A stretch of 13,336 nucleotides of DNA, from assembly GCA_009885605.1 (NCBI GenBank), contig VFKK01000226.1, positions 1-13,336 on the forward strand, read 5' to 3'. Below are positions 6,548-13,336 of the stretch, in pieces. Origin of the DNA: Cyclobacteriaceae bacterium. Its GTDB lineage: Bacteria > Bacteroidota > Bacteroidia > Cytophagales > Cyclobacteriaceae. Under the pieces are notes generated by a model. The model made no database searches. It was not told the DNA's origin and saw only the letters and a program-made list of their open reading frames with translations. The position numbers and the translations under genes are program-made. Every line of letters begins with the position of its first letter. Position 1 is the first letter of the stretch.

Positions 6548-7975
6548 TTAATTATACAAAACCCAAGTATCCTTGCTTCCTCCGCCTTGAGAACTATTCA
6601 CCACAAGCGATCCTTCTTTCAATGCAACTCGCGTCAGGGCTCCGGGAATTACTTCAATTTCTTTTCCATAAAGGATGTATGGACGCAAATCAACGTGTCT
6701 CCCTTGTATCCCGTCTCCAACCAAAGTTGGTACCGTAGAAAGCGAAAGTGTCGGTTGCGCGATGTAATTGGTAGGATTATTTTTAATTAAATCCCGAAAT
6801 TTTTCATGTTCCTGACGGGTGGCTTTTGGACCGATCAGCATTCCATATCCGCCGGCTGCATTGGTTTCTTTCACAACCAGTTCATGAATATTTTCCAGGA
6901 CATAATTCCTGTCATTTTCTTCCCTGCAGAGATATGTTGGCACATTGTTCAGGATTGGCTCTTCTCCCAGGTAGTATTTGATAATCCTTGGAACATAAGC
7001 ATAGACAGCCTTGTCATCCGCCACGCCTGTTCCGGGAGCATTCGCCATTGCGACGTTTCCTGCTTTGTAAGCTTCAAAAAGACCCGGAACTCCCAACATT
7101 GATTCAGGATTGAAGGTAAGCGGATCAATAAACGAATCGTCGATCCTACGATAGATGACGTCTATTTGCTCCAAGCCTTTGGTCGTTTGCATGTAGACTT
7201 TCTTATTTTCTACGATCAGATCGACCCCATTTACCAACTCCACTCCCATTTGAAGAGCTAAATAGGAATGCTCATAATAGGCAGAATTGTAGATTCCCGG
7301 CGTCAATACACCCACCACCGGCTTGGCTTTCCCGGATAGATTTTGCAGCATTCGCAGCAATTTCGTCGGATAATCAGACAGTGGCATTACGCCTTGCTCA
7401 TTGAAAAGCTGGGGATAGACTCGCTTGATGATTTCGCGGCTTTCGAGCATATACGATACACCCGATGGGCAACGCAGATTGTCTTCCAAAATATAGTATT
7501 CTCCGCTCTTATCTTTGACCAAATCCGTACCTGTAATATGACACCAAATCCCCTTTGGAGGCGTCAAACCAATACAGGGCTTTAAATAATCCTTGCTTCC
7601 AAGAATCAGATCAGATGGTACAATTCCGTCTTTGAGAATCTTTTGATCGTTGTAAATATCCTGCAAAAACAGATTCAGCGCGTGAACTCGCTGCTTAAGT
7701 CCTGCCTCCAACATACGCCACTCAGTATTCGGGATGATCCTGGGGATTATATCAAGATGGAGGATTTTTTCCAACCCCTGATTATCGTGATAGACATTGA
7801 ATGTCATCCCCATTGCCCGCTGAGTCTGGTTTGCAGAATACTGCAAATGATTCATTTTCTTGGTTGAGGTCTTCTTTAAATTCTGGAAAAACCCCTCATA
7901 ATGACTTCGTATTTGTCCATCGGGGGTAAACATTTCATCGAAATGCTCTCCAGCACTGTATCCGTCTGTATTCAT
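6548..7975 (-). CDS. Circularly permuted ATP-grasp family protein
   Basis: 475-residue protein of the circularly permuted ATP-grasp type found with alpha-E, Anbu and transglutaminase genes. Conserved blocks are visible in order: YILEDNLRCPSGVSY (161-175), VIYRRIDDSFIDP (273-285), NAPGTGVADDKAVY (312-325), VVKETNAAGGYGM (367-379, nucleotide-binding Lys and glycine-rich loop), HVDLRPYILYG (427-437) and NSSQGGGSKDTW (460-471). ATP-grasp enzymes join a carboxylate to an amine through an acyl-phosphate, so a peptide or amide ligase is expected; the substrate is unknown. The protein is cytoplasmic. It is the first gene of the cluster, with a promoter candidate at 8001-8031 and a predicted 5' leader of about 20 nt. 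The ATG at 7975 has no clear Shine-Dalgarno sequence. All blocks are intact and I see no frameshift. Confidence 0.93.
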   Translation of the reverse strand: MNTDGYSAGEHFDEMFTPDGQIRSHYEGFFQNLKKTSTKKMNHLQYSANQTQRAMGMTFNVYHDNQGLEKILHLDIIPRIIPNTEWRMLEAGLKQRVHALNLFLQDIYNDQKILKDGIVPSDLILGSKDYLKPCIGLTPPKGIWCHITGTDLVKDKSGEYYILEDNLRCPSGVSYMLESREIIKRVYPQLFNEQGVMPLSDYPTKLLRMLQNLSGKAKPVVGVLTPGIYNSAYYEHSYLALQMGVELVNGVDLIVENKKVYMQTTKGLEQIDVIYRRIDDSFIDPLTFNPESMLGVPGLFEAYKAGNVAMANAPGTGVADDKAVYAYVPRIIKYYLGEEPILNNVPTYLCREENDRNYVLENIHELVVKETNAAGGYGMLIGPKATRQEHEKFRDLIKNNPTNYIAQPTLSLSTVPTLVGDGIQGRHVDLRPYILYGKEIEVIPGALTRVALKEGSLVVNSSQGGGSKDTWVLYN

Positions 7976-8000
7976 CTTAGGTTAGCATAATTGAGGTCAA

Positions 8001-8031
8001 AAAAGATAGACTAAAACCGACAAAATTCAAA
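8001..8031 (-). promoter_or_regulatory. Candidate promoter of the ATP-grasp/alpha-E/Anbu operon
   Basis: On the minus strand, TTTG (8031-8028) is followed after exactly 19 bp by TATCTTTT (8008-8001), which differs from TAnnTTTG only at the last base. Spacing and position match Bacteroidota housekeeping promoters. Transcription would start about 20 bp upstream of the ATG at 7975. Confidence 0.45.
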
Positions 8032-8090
8032 TAAATTGAAAAAGTCTAACCAAATTTTCACTCAAAGTTTTATTTTTTTGAAAGAAATGA

Positions 8091-8173
8091 AAAATTCAGG
8101 ATGATTTTTTAACCATAATTATGTTATTCACTAAATTTCTTCCCATCCTTGGGTCCGAAATCATCCTAATTTT
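8091..8173. repeat. Long bulged inverted repeat with nested hairpins
   Basis: AAAATT-C-AGGATGATTT (8091-8107) pairs with AAATCATCCT-AATTTT (8158-8173): 16 base pairs with a single bulged C at 8097. The 50-nt loop contains the palindrome CATAATTATG (8114-8123) and the small stem CCCA-TCCT-TGGG (8142-8153). It lies 57 bp beyond the antiporter stop codon. Read on the minus strand the stem is followed by a T-rich stretch, so it may be the antiporter terminator. A small structured RNA or a short inverted-repeat element are alternatives. I saw no flanking target-site duplication. Confidence 0.5.
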
Positions 8174-8229
8174 CAACAATTAATCCTGACTCACGGACGG
8201 GCAGGTTTAAATAGAAACTCAGATATTTT

Positions 8230-9693
8230 TTATTTAAGCATCAAAGCCTGCTTCACAGCAAGTTCTTCATCTTCCGAATTGATCATAATCATCAGCTTAT
8301 CACCCGACTTCAACTCGGTCGCACCATTTGGTGTGATGTATTTTGAATTGCGATTGATCAACACGATCAGACAGGTTTTGGGGAAGTCCAGATCCAGGAG
8401 TTTCACACCATCAACCCCTGAATATTCTGGTAAATTGACTTCAACCAGGGCATTTTTGAAGTCATCCGATAGCTCAATATCCAAAAGTGATCTCCGCTTA
8501 AGACCTTCCGGAACAGCCAAATGAAGCAATCTTGCCACATAGGAAATAGTTGTTGCCTGCAACGCAACCGAAGTGAGAACAATGAAAAACACAACGTTGA
8601 AGATCAACCCGCTCTTTTCGACTCCTGCCAAAAGAGGAAATGTAGCAAAGACAATCGGAACTGCTCCCCGCAATCCAACCCAACTGATAAATGCTTTTTT
8701 CCTGTTTGTGAATTTGAAAAAAGACAGCGAAACCCAGACTCCAAGTGGTCGCGCCACAAACATCAAAAACATTGCGATGATAAAGCCCAACCCGATTACA
8801 GGGATGACCTGAGTGGGATAAACCAGTAATCCGAGCGTGATGAACATCACAATCTGCATCAGCCAGGCGATACCGTCAAAGAAGCGAATCAGACTTTTAT
8901 TATGAAGCATGCGTGCATGACTCATCGTGATGGCAGCAATGTAAACAGCCAAAAATCCGTTGCCACCCATCAAATCCACCAATGTGTAAACCAGCACAAC
9001 CAAACCCAGCATTAATACCGGATACAGTCCTTCATACTCCAGATTGATGCGATTGATCAGGGATACGATTCCCTTTCCCAGCAGAAAACCGCCTAGTCCG
9101 CCAATGATCATTTGCTTAAAAAACTCAGGAACCAAATCCGCAAAACTGAATCCTTCTACAGTCAGCATTGAAGTCATTCCGATCGTAAGGAAATACGCCA
9201 TCGGGTCATTGCTTCCTGATTCAAGTTCGAGGAGCGGTCTCAGATTTCCTTTCAGGCCTATACTTTTGGATCGGAGAATAGAAAAAACGGCAGCAGCATC
9301 CGTAGAAGAGACAATAGCTCCCAAAAGAAATCCTTCCATCCAGGTAAATCCTCCGACTAAATGTGCGAAGGCCCCCACCGAAGCCGCTGTAAGCACTACG
9401 CCCACTGTGGAAAGAACAAGCCCCGGACCCAAAACTGGTTTGATAGATTTCCATTTGGTATCCAATCCACCGGAAAATAAAATATAAGTCAACGAAATTA
9501 CTCCCAAAAACTGAGCTAGCCCCGGATCATCAAAGGAGATTTTACCGAGCCCATCTGAACCCGCAAGCATTCCCACACCCAAAAACAGCAACAACACAGG
9601 GATCCCCGCTCTTCCGGCAGTTTTACTTGCCAGAATGCTTAGGATCAAAAGAGCTGAGCCTATTAAAAGAATATTTCCGGTTGTTATTTCCAT
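8230..9693 (-). CDS. nhaP2: CPA1 potassium/proton antiporter with C-terminal RCK_C domain (NhaP2/CvrA-like)
   Basis: 487-residue inner-membrane cation/proton antiporter. Residues 1 to about 395 form roughly 12-13 hydrophobic segments with the CPA1 signatures LFSGGLDTKWK (72-82), AIVSSTDAAAVFSIL (126-140, the unwound-helix TD pair), LELESGSNDPMAY (155-167, the ion-binding ND pair) and WVGLRGAVPIVFA (338-350). The rest, from about 403, contains a TrkA-C/RCK_C regulatory domain (LPEYSGVDGVKLLDLDFPKT, then TELKSGDKLMIMINSEDE), as in the NhaP2/CvrA subfamily that exports potassium or other cations in exchange for protons. The E. coli homologue is longer at its C-terminus; this shorter form is usual elsewhere. 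It is transcribed alone: the metG terminator lies upstream and a long inverted repeat lies after its stop. Family is clear; cation preference is inference. Confidence 0.92.
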   Translation of the reverse strand: MEITTGNILLIGSALLILSILASKTAGRAGIPVLLLFLGVGMLAGSDGLGKISFDDPGLAQFLGVISLTYILFSGGLDTKWKSIKPVLGPGLVLSTVGVVLTAASVGAFAHLVGGFTWMEGFLLGAIVSSTDAAAVFSILRSKSIGLKGNLRPLLELESGSNDPMAYFLTIGMTSMLTVEGFSFADLVPEFFKQMIIGGLGGFLLGKGIVSLINRINLEYEGLYPVLMLGLVVLVYTLVDLMGGNGFLAVYIAAITMSHARMLHNKSLIRFFDGIAWLMQIVMFITLGLLVYPTQVIPVIGLGFIIAMFLMFVARPLGVWVSLSFFKFTNRKKAFISWVGLRGAVPIVFATFPLLAGVEKSGLIFNVVFFIVLTSVALQATTISYVARLLHLAVPEGLKRRSLLDIELSDDFKNALVEVNLPEYSGVDGVKLLDLDFPKTCLIVLINRNSKYITPNGATELKSGDKLMIMINSEDEELAVKQALMLK

Positions 9694-9892
9694 TTTAAAA
9701 AGAGCGGGTCAGAACCTGAATCAAAAGCAGTGATTCTAAATGGGAAGAACTGACTGCCCCCAAAAAGTTTATTTTGATAAAAATAGGTCATTTTGGTAGC
9801 GCTTCTATAATTCGAAAATGAAAAAGGCACAAGCCTCAGAAAAAGATCCGCTGCATGTGGTGTGAAGGGATTGTGAAACTGATATTTGAGAA

Positions 9893-9931
9893 ATTAAAAA
9901 GCCTGTCAGGAACTTGAATCCCAACAGGCTT
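9893..9931 (-). terminator. Rho-independent terminator downstream of metG
   Basis: AAGCCTGT (9899-9906) and ACAGGCTT (9924-9931) form a perfect 8-bp stem around a 17-nt loop. On the minus strand the stem is followed by a T-rich tail (complement of the A-rich 9891-9900). It sits about 70 bp beyond the metG stop codon, correctly oriented to end that transcript. Confidence 0.75.
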
Positions 9932-9973
9932 AATTCCTTTGTTTTCGCTCTAAAAATTCTTAACTCAATGTTT

Positions 9974-9996
9974 CTTATCTCCTATCTCTCTTATCT
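9974..9996. repeat. Short 7-bp-periodic pyrimidine repeat after metG
   Basis: Units CTTATCT (9974-9980), CCTATCT (9981-9987) and, after two extra bases, CTTATCT (9990-9996), followed by a degenerate CTTCTCT that runs into the metG stop codon. The tract is almost purely pyrimidine on the plus strand. It resembles the heptamer tracts at 3756-3776 and 12825-12845 in unit length and gene-border position, though not in base composition. Confidence 0.45.
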
Positions 9997-10002
9997 CTTC
10001 TC

Positions 10003-12060
10003 TCAACTAATCGTCGATCCACTAGCAGTTCCCTCATGCGGCTGAAGCAATTTCAGCTTACCATCTTTATCCTCCGCCATCAGGATCATCCCTTCCGAAT
10101 CAATTCCCATCATTTTTCTTGGCGCCAGATTGATCAGCATCGTCACTTGCTTTCCGATCAGAAATGCAGGATCAAAATGCTCCGCAACTCCGCTCAAGAC
10201 GGTGTGGTGCCCCAGACCTGTATCCACTTTCAGCTTGAGCAATTTCTTTGATTTGGGCATCGGTTCCGCTTCCAGCACTGTCACCACTCGCATGTCCAGT
10301 TTTGCAAAATCATCATAGGAAATGATGTCTTTCATTGGGGTAACCGGCACATTGGCGGCCTCATTTTGAGTTTTAGTATCCATCAGTTTTTGTACTTGTT
10401 TTTCAACTGTTTCGTCTTCTATTTTTTCGAAAAGCAATCCCATTTCTCCGAGTGTATGACCTGCGGAAAGCAATTGGCTGTTGCCTGCCTGATTCCAGGT
10501 CATTTTCTCCAAACCAAACATTTTAAACAGCTTGGCTGCGGTAAATGGGAGAAACGGCTCTGACACAATCGCAAGATTTGCAGCAATATTCAAAGCAATA
10601 TTCAAGATCGTCGCTGTCCGAACTTCGTCCGTCTTGATCACTTTCCAGGGCTCTGTATCTGCCAGGTATTTATTTCCCAATCTGGCAAATTCCATCACAA
10701 AGCTCAATGCCTCACGGAATCGGTAGCGCTCAATGGAGGCTGAAATTTTATTCGGAAACTCCTCCAACACTGCAATCACTTCCTCATCATATCCGGTCAG
10801 TTTTCCCCGCTGAGGAATCACTCCCTGATAATATTTATGGGTCAGGACCACCGCTCTGTTGACAAAATTGCCATAGATGGCTACCAGTTCCGAGTTATTT
10901 CTTCCCTGAAAATCCTTCCAGGTAAAGTCGTTGTCTTTCGTCTCTGGAGCATTCGCAGTCAGCACATAGCGCAGCACATCCTGCTTACCGGGAAATTCTT
11001 CCAGATACTCATGAAGCCAAACGGCCCAATTACGGGAAGTGGAGATTTTGTCCCCTTCCAGGTTCAAAAACTCATTAGCCGGCACATTGTCCGGAAGGAT
11101 AAAGTCGCCATGCGTTTTGAGAATAGCAGGGAAAATAATGCAGTGGAAAACGATGTTGTCCTTACCTATGAAATGAACGAGCTTGGTTTCCTGATCTTTC
11201 CAGTAAGGTTCCCAATCAATTCCTTTCTCTGCCGCCCATTCTTTGGTGGATGAAATGTATCCGATCGGAGCATCAAACCAGACGTATAAAACTTTGCCCT
11301 CGGCTCCTTCCACAGGCACTTTGATTCCCCAATCCATGTCACGCGTCATCGATCTTGACTGCAGACCGTCTCCGGCTTCGAGCCAGGATCGACACTGACC
11401 CAGGACATTATTTTTCCAGTCATTGGCGTGATCCACCAAGATCCACTGTTTCAGAAAATCACCGTACTTCGCCAAATCCAGGAACCAATGCTTGGTTTCT
11501 TTCAAGACCGGCGTATTTCCGCTTAGTTTGGACTTGGGATTGATCAATTCAGTTGGGCTAAGCGAGCTTCCGCACTTTTCGCACTGATCTCCATAGGCAC
11601 GCTCATTCCCACATTTTGGACAAGTGCCCTCGATGTAGCGATCAGCCAAAAACTGTCCGGCTTCCTCGTCAAAATATTGCTCAGTTACCTGCTCAATGAA
11701 TTCACCTTTGTCATACAAATCCCGGAAAAGTCCGCTTGCGGTTTCATGGTGAATCGGGGCAGAAGTGCGGGAATAATGATCAAAACTGATCCCAAATTCC
11801 TTGAAACTCCCCTTCATCATCTCGTGGTATCGATCCACAATTTCCTGCGGAGTCAATCCCTCTTTGCGAGCTTTGATGGTGATAGCTACTCCGTGTTCGT
11901 CCGAACCGCAGATATAGGCCACATCCCGACCCATGGAGCGCAAATAGCGAACATAGATATCAGAGGGAATGTAGCAACCTGCCAAATGTCCGATATGAAG
12001 CGGGCCATTGGCATAAGGAAGCGCGGAAGTGACAGTGTATCGTTTAAAATTTTTACTCAT
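10003..12060 (-). CDS. metG: Methionine--tRNA ligase with C-terminal tRNA-binding domain
   Basis: 685-residue class I aminoacyl-tRNA synthetase that charges tRNA-Met in the cytoplasm. The Rossmann core carries the HIGH motif HIGH (22-25) in YANGPLHIGHLAG, then CGSDEHG (51-57). A zinc knuckle has four cysteines at 147, 150, 160 and 163 (CPKC...CEKC), the two-pair arrangement of the long MetG type. The KMSKS loop is the variant KISTSRNW starting at 338. The anticodon-binding helical domain follows to about 545. A Lys/Gln/Glu-rich linker leads to an EMAP-II/Trbp111-like tRNA-binding domain at about 578-685 (YDDFAKLDMRVVTVLEAEPM, then NLAPRKMMGIDSEGMIL). Length is normal for forms with this extension. 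The gene lies 95 bp downstream of tetR on the same strand; TATCTTTA at 12126-12133 on the minus strand could be a -7 box. It ends at the hairpin at 9893-9931. Confidence 0.98.
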   Translation of the reverse strand: MSKNFKRYTVTSALPYANGPLHIGHLAGCYIPSDIYVRYLRSMGRDVAYICGSDEHGVAITIKARKEGLTPQEIVDRYHEMMKGSFKEFGISFDHYSRTSAPIHHETASGLFRDLYDKGEFIEQVTEQYFDEEAGQFLADRYIEGTCPKCGNERAYGDQCEKCGSSLSPTELINPKSKLSGNTPVLKETKHWFLDLAKYGDFLKQWILVDHANDWKNNVLGQCRSWLEAGDGLQSRSMTRDMDWGIKVPVEGAEGKVLYVWFDAPIGYISSTKEWAAEKGIDWEPYWKDQETKLVHFIGKDNIVFHCIIFPAILKTHGDFILPDNVPANEFLNLEGDKISTSRNWAVWLHEYLEEFPGKQDVLRYVLTANAPETKDNDFTWKDFQGRNNSELVAIYGNFVNRAVVLTHKYYQGVIPQRGKLTGYDEEVIAVLEEFPNKISASIERYRFREALSFVMEFARLGNKYLADTEPWKVIKTDEVRTATILNIALNIAANLAIVSEPFLPFTAAKLFKMFGLEKMTWNQAGNSQLLSAGHTLGEMGLLFEKIEDETVEKQVQKLMDTKTQNEAANVPVTPMKDIISYDDFAKLDMRVVTVLEAEPMPKSKKLLKLKVDTGLGHHTVLSGVAEHFDPAFLIGKQVTMLINLAPRKMMGIDSEGMILMAEDKDGKLKLLQPHEGTASGSTIS

Positions 12061-12155
12061 AATAAATCAGGGATCGAAGGTTTAACCCGCTTCAGGAATC
12101 TAAAATTCCAATTCGGATCAGGGCGTAAAGATAGGGAAATCAGCCAAAACAGGCT

Positions 12156-12788
12156 TCAGGCATTTGTAAATTCATTCCGGGCCTCTTCGGTCAAAATTCC
12201 ATTGTAAATGATCGTGATCGCCTGATCATAAACTTCAGAAGGGGAAAGTTTCATTCCTTTTTGAGTCGATTCAGGAAATTGACTTCTGAACTTCGGATCC
12301 AAAAGTGACTGGACTGCAGCCGCATACAGCATGACAACCATGTTAATGTTGAATTTTGAATTGACCAGCCCCTGAGCTACTCCCTGCTCGATCAGCTTCT
12401 GGAATCTCTCATAAGCAGACTCATTAATATAAAGCCGGAGATCCTCCCAAATCTCGGGTGCATACTCTCTCAAATCTTCAAACAATTCGGGATTAATCGG
12501 CGCCAAATGCGTGGCAATTACCGTGAGAGTTGATTTCAGTTTCAGCGGAAAAGGAATGTATTTGTTCTCCAGGATCGCCTCCACTTTTGCCGTCATTTTT
12601 GTTTTCAGCACTTCGAAAGACGCCGAAAGAAGCTCCATTTTCCCCGGATAATATTTGTATAGGGTCTTTTTGCTCATCCCCAAATCCAGCGCAATTTCGT
12701 TCATGGTGGTATGACGGTAGCCCTTTCCAAGAAAAAGCCGATACGCTGCATCCAAAATCTTCCCTTCACTGATCGTCTTTTTACTCAT
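12156..12788 (-). CDS. TetR/AcrR family transcriptional regulator
   Basis: About 210-residue dimeric DNA-binding repressor. The N-terminal helix-turn-helix is clear: ILDAAYRLFLGKGYRHTTMN, then EIALDLGMSKKTLYKYYPGK, with recognition helix MSKKTLYKYY. The helical C-terminal ligand domain (from about residue 60) is diverged and gives no hint of ligand. I chose the ATG at 12788, preceded by GAAG. An upstream in-frame TTG at 12809 would add seven residues (ASRFLK segment) and is less likely. metG follows after 95 bp with no terminator between, so read-through is possible, but a regulatory link to metG is not implied. No efflux or fatty-acid genes, the usual TetR targets, are present; the divergent neighbour is ligA. 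The target is therefore unknown. Confidence 0.9.
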   Translation of the reverse strand: MSKKTISEGKILDAAYRLFLGKGYRHTTMNEIALDLGMSKKTLYKYYPGKMELLSASFEVLKTKMTAKVEAILENKYIPFPLKLKSTLTVIATHLAPINPELFEDLREYAPEIWEDLRLYINESAYERFQKLIEQGVAQGLVNSKFNINMVVMLYAAAVQSLLDPKFRSQFPESTQKGMKLSPSEVYDQAITIIYNGILTEEARNEFTNA

Positions 12789-12824
12789 CTTCAAAAATCG
12801 TGAGGCCAAAGATATGGAAATAGG

Positions 12825-12845
12825 CCATAGTCGATAGTCCGTAGT
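12825..12845. repeat. Short 7-bp-periodic intergenic repeat (CSRTAGT type)
   Basis: Three consecutive heptamers, CCATAGT, CGATAGT and CCGTAGT, share TAGT in the same phase. The tract sits 36 bp upstream of the tetR start, in the divergent tetR-ligA region. The function is unknown; compare with the tract at 3756-3776. Confidence 0.5.
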
Positions 12846-12955
12846 TGGTCTGACCTTGCCAGATTTGGGTTGCTGATCTTAATCTTTTTAAGGTTAAGGA
12901 AAGAAAACTTCTATTTCTTCCAGTTAACAAAAGGCCTTTTTGGCTTAAATCCTGA

Positions 12956-12986
12956 TTGTTCTTTGGCTTGCCAAATGGTATTTTTA
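12956..12986 (+). promoter_or_regulatory. Candidate ligA promoter
   Basis: TTG (12956-12958) is followed after 20 bp by TATTTTTA (12979-12986), which differs from TAnnTTTG at the final base. The spacing is acceptable for a Bacteroidota promoter. Transcription would start roughly 17 bp before the ligA ATG. Evidence is by motif only, in AT-rich DNA. Confidence 0.3.
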
Positions 12987-13009
12987 CCCTGCTAATTTTC
13001 CATCAACTC

Positions 13010-13336
13010 ATGAATCGACAGGAAGCCGAACTCCGAATTGCCCAGCTCACCAAAGAAATCAATCATCACAATTACCTGTATTATCAAGAGAGTCGGACCG
13101 AAATAACTGATTTAGAGTTTGATCGGCTTTTGGAGGAATTAATCCAACTGGAAAAGGAATTCCCAGAATTGCTCAGCCCCGATAGCCCAAGTCAGCGAGT
13201 TGGCGGCATGATCACGAAGGAATTTGAGTCGGCTTTGCACGAATACCGCATGCTTTCTTTGGGAAACACTTATACGATTGAGGAGCTTTTGGCTTTTGAT
13301 GAGCGAGTGGCCAAGGGACTTGGACATACGGATTAC
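13010..13336 (+). CDS. ligA: NAD-dependent DNA ligase LigA (N-terminal part; truncated by the window edge)
   Basis: The 109 visible codons start MNRQEAELRIAQLTKEINHH and continue NYLYYQESRTEITDLEFDRL, LEKEFPELLSPDSPSQRVGG and RMLSLGNTYTIEELLAFDER. These match the Ia domain of bacterial LigA, which binds the nicotinamide half of NAD+ (the Y-x(9)-D-x-E-x-D region), followed by the SPTxxVG-like and M-LSL segments at the start of the adenylation domain. LigA seals nicks in DNA replication and repair. The adenylation lysine (KxDG), OB fold, zinc finger, HhH and BRCT domains lie beyond the window. The ATG at 13010 is the expected start, a few residues before the first helix. The gene is divergent from tetR, with 200-220 bp between them containing a heptamer repeat and a promoter candidate. 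The RMLSL form replaces the more usual PMLSL. Confidence 0.95.
   Translation, partial: MNRQEAELRIAQLTKEINHHNYLYYQESRTEITDLEFDRLLEELIQLEKEFPELLSPDSPSQRVGGMITKEFESALHEYRMLSLGNTYTIEELLAFDERVAKGLGHTDY

Larger units (their letters stand above)
9694..10002. other. Intergenic region between metG and the antiporter gene
   Basis: This 309-bp stretch contains no convincing gene. It holds a pyrimidine-rich repeat directly after metG (9974-9996), the metG terminator (9899-9931) and, nearer the antiporter, AT-rich sequence that should include its promoter; no full TTTG/TAnnTTTG pair was found. A 4-bp stem AGGC-ACAA-GCCT occurs at 9825-9836. A 15-codon frame at 9818-9865 has no supporting signal. Confidence 0.7.

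Noticed and set aside
8091..8173. Insertion sequence or MITE as a firm call
   Set aside because: No transposase and no flanking duplication seen; copy number cannot be judged from one window.
9044..9487. 147-codon open frame on the plus strand
   Set aside because: It is antisense to the antiporter gene, and its Pro/Ser/Arg/Lys-rich translation is the expected shadow of membrane-helix codons.
9818..9865. 15-codon frame beginning ATGAAAAAGGCACAAGCC in the metG-antiporter gap
   Set aside because: No ribosome binding site, promoter pair or conserved peptide character; too short to support.
11677..12207. 176-codon open frame on the plus strand
   Set aside because: It lies antisense to the 5' end of metG and the tetR-metG spacer; the translation has no recognisable domain and both opposing genes are certain.
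12789..12809. Longer TetR start at TTG 12809
   Set aside because: It needs a non-ATG start, and the added residues precede the usual TetR N-terminus; the ATG at 12788 has GAAG just upstream.

Overview
The window looks like chromosome of a Bacteroidota bacterium, probably a Cytophagia/Cyclobacteriaceae relative (Algoriphagus-like). That placement is inference. It rests on moderately AT-rich intergenic DNA, starts with weak or no Shine-Dalgarno sequence, candidate promoters resembling the Bacteroidota TTTG / TAnnTTTG type, a DUF6503-like lipoprotein, and overall protein character. I saw no rRNA, tRNA, CRISPR array, transposase or phage gene. Nearly all genes are on the minus strand; the exceptions are one lipoprotein gene and the truncated ligA at the right edge.

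Layout. Positions 1-323 hold the N-terminal part of a GT2 glycosyltransferase running off the left edge. Upstream of it, on the same strand, is a secreted GH130-type beta-mannoside phosphorylase/hydrolase (399-1511). A GC-rich hairpin terminator separates this from a PepSY-TM protein of the ferric-siderophore reductase type (1584-2801). A lipoprotein gene (2980-3744) diverges from the PepSY gene, and the shared intergenic region carries an iron-regulator-like palindrome.

The most interesting block is 3856-7975, a minus-strand cluster reading: circularly permuted ATP-grasp enzyme, alpha-E protein, Anbu (proteasome beta-subunit-like Ntn hydrolase) and transglutaminase-like cysteine peptidase. 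The first three are tightly packed (11-bp gap, then a 4-bp ATGA overlap). The fourth follows after 99 bp. This is a recognised conserved neighbourhood predicted to make and break amide/peptide bonds, but its substrate and physiological role are, to my knowledge, unresolved. Every motif that can be checked by eye is intact.

Upstream of that block lies a 254-bp intergenic region with a promoter candidate and a long bulged inverted repeat, then a CPA1-type potassium/proton antiporter (8230-9693). Next is a 309-bp intergenic stretch containing the metG terminator, then metG (10003-12060), a TetR-family regulator (12156-12788), and the divergently transcribed start of ligA (13010 to the right edge). 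Short 7-bp-periodic repeats sit at three gene borders and look like one class of intergenic repeat.
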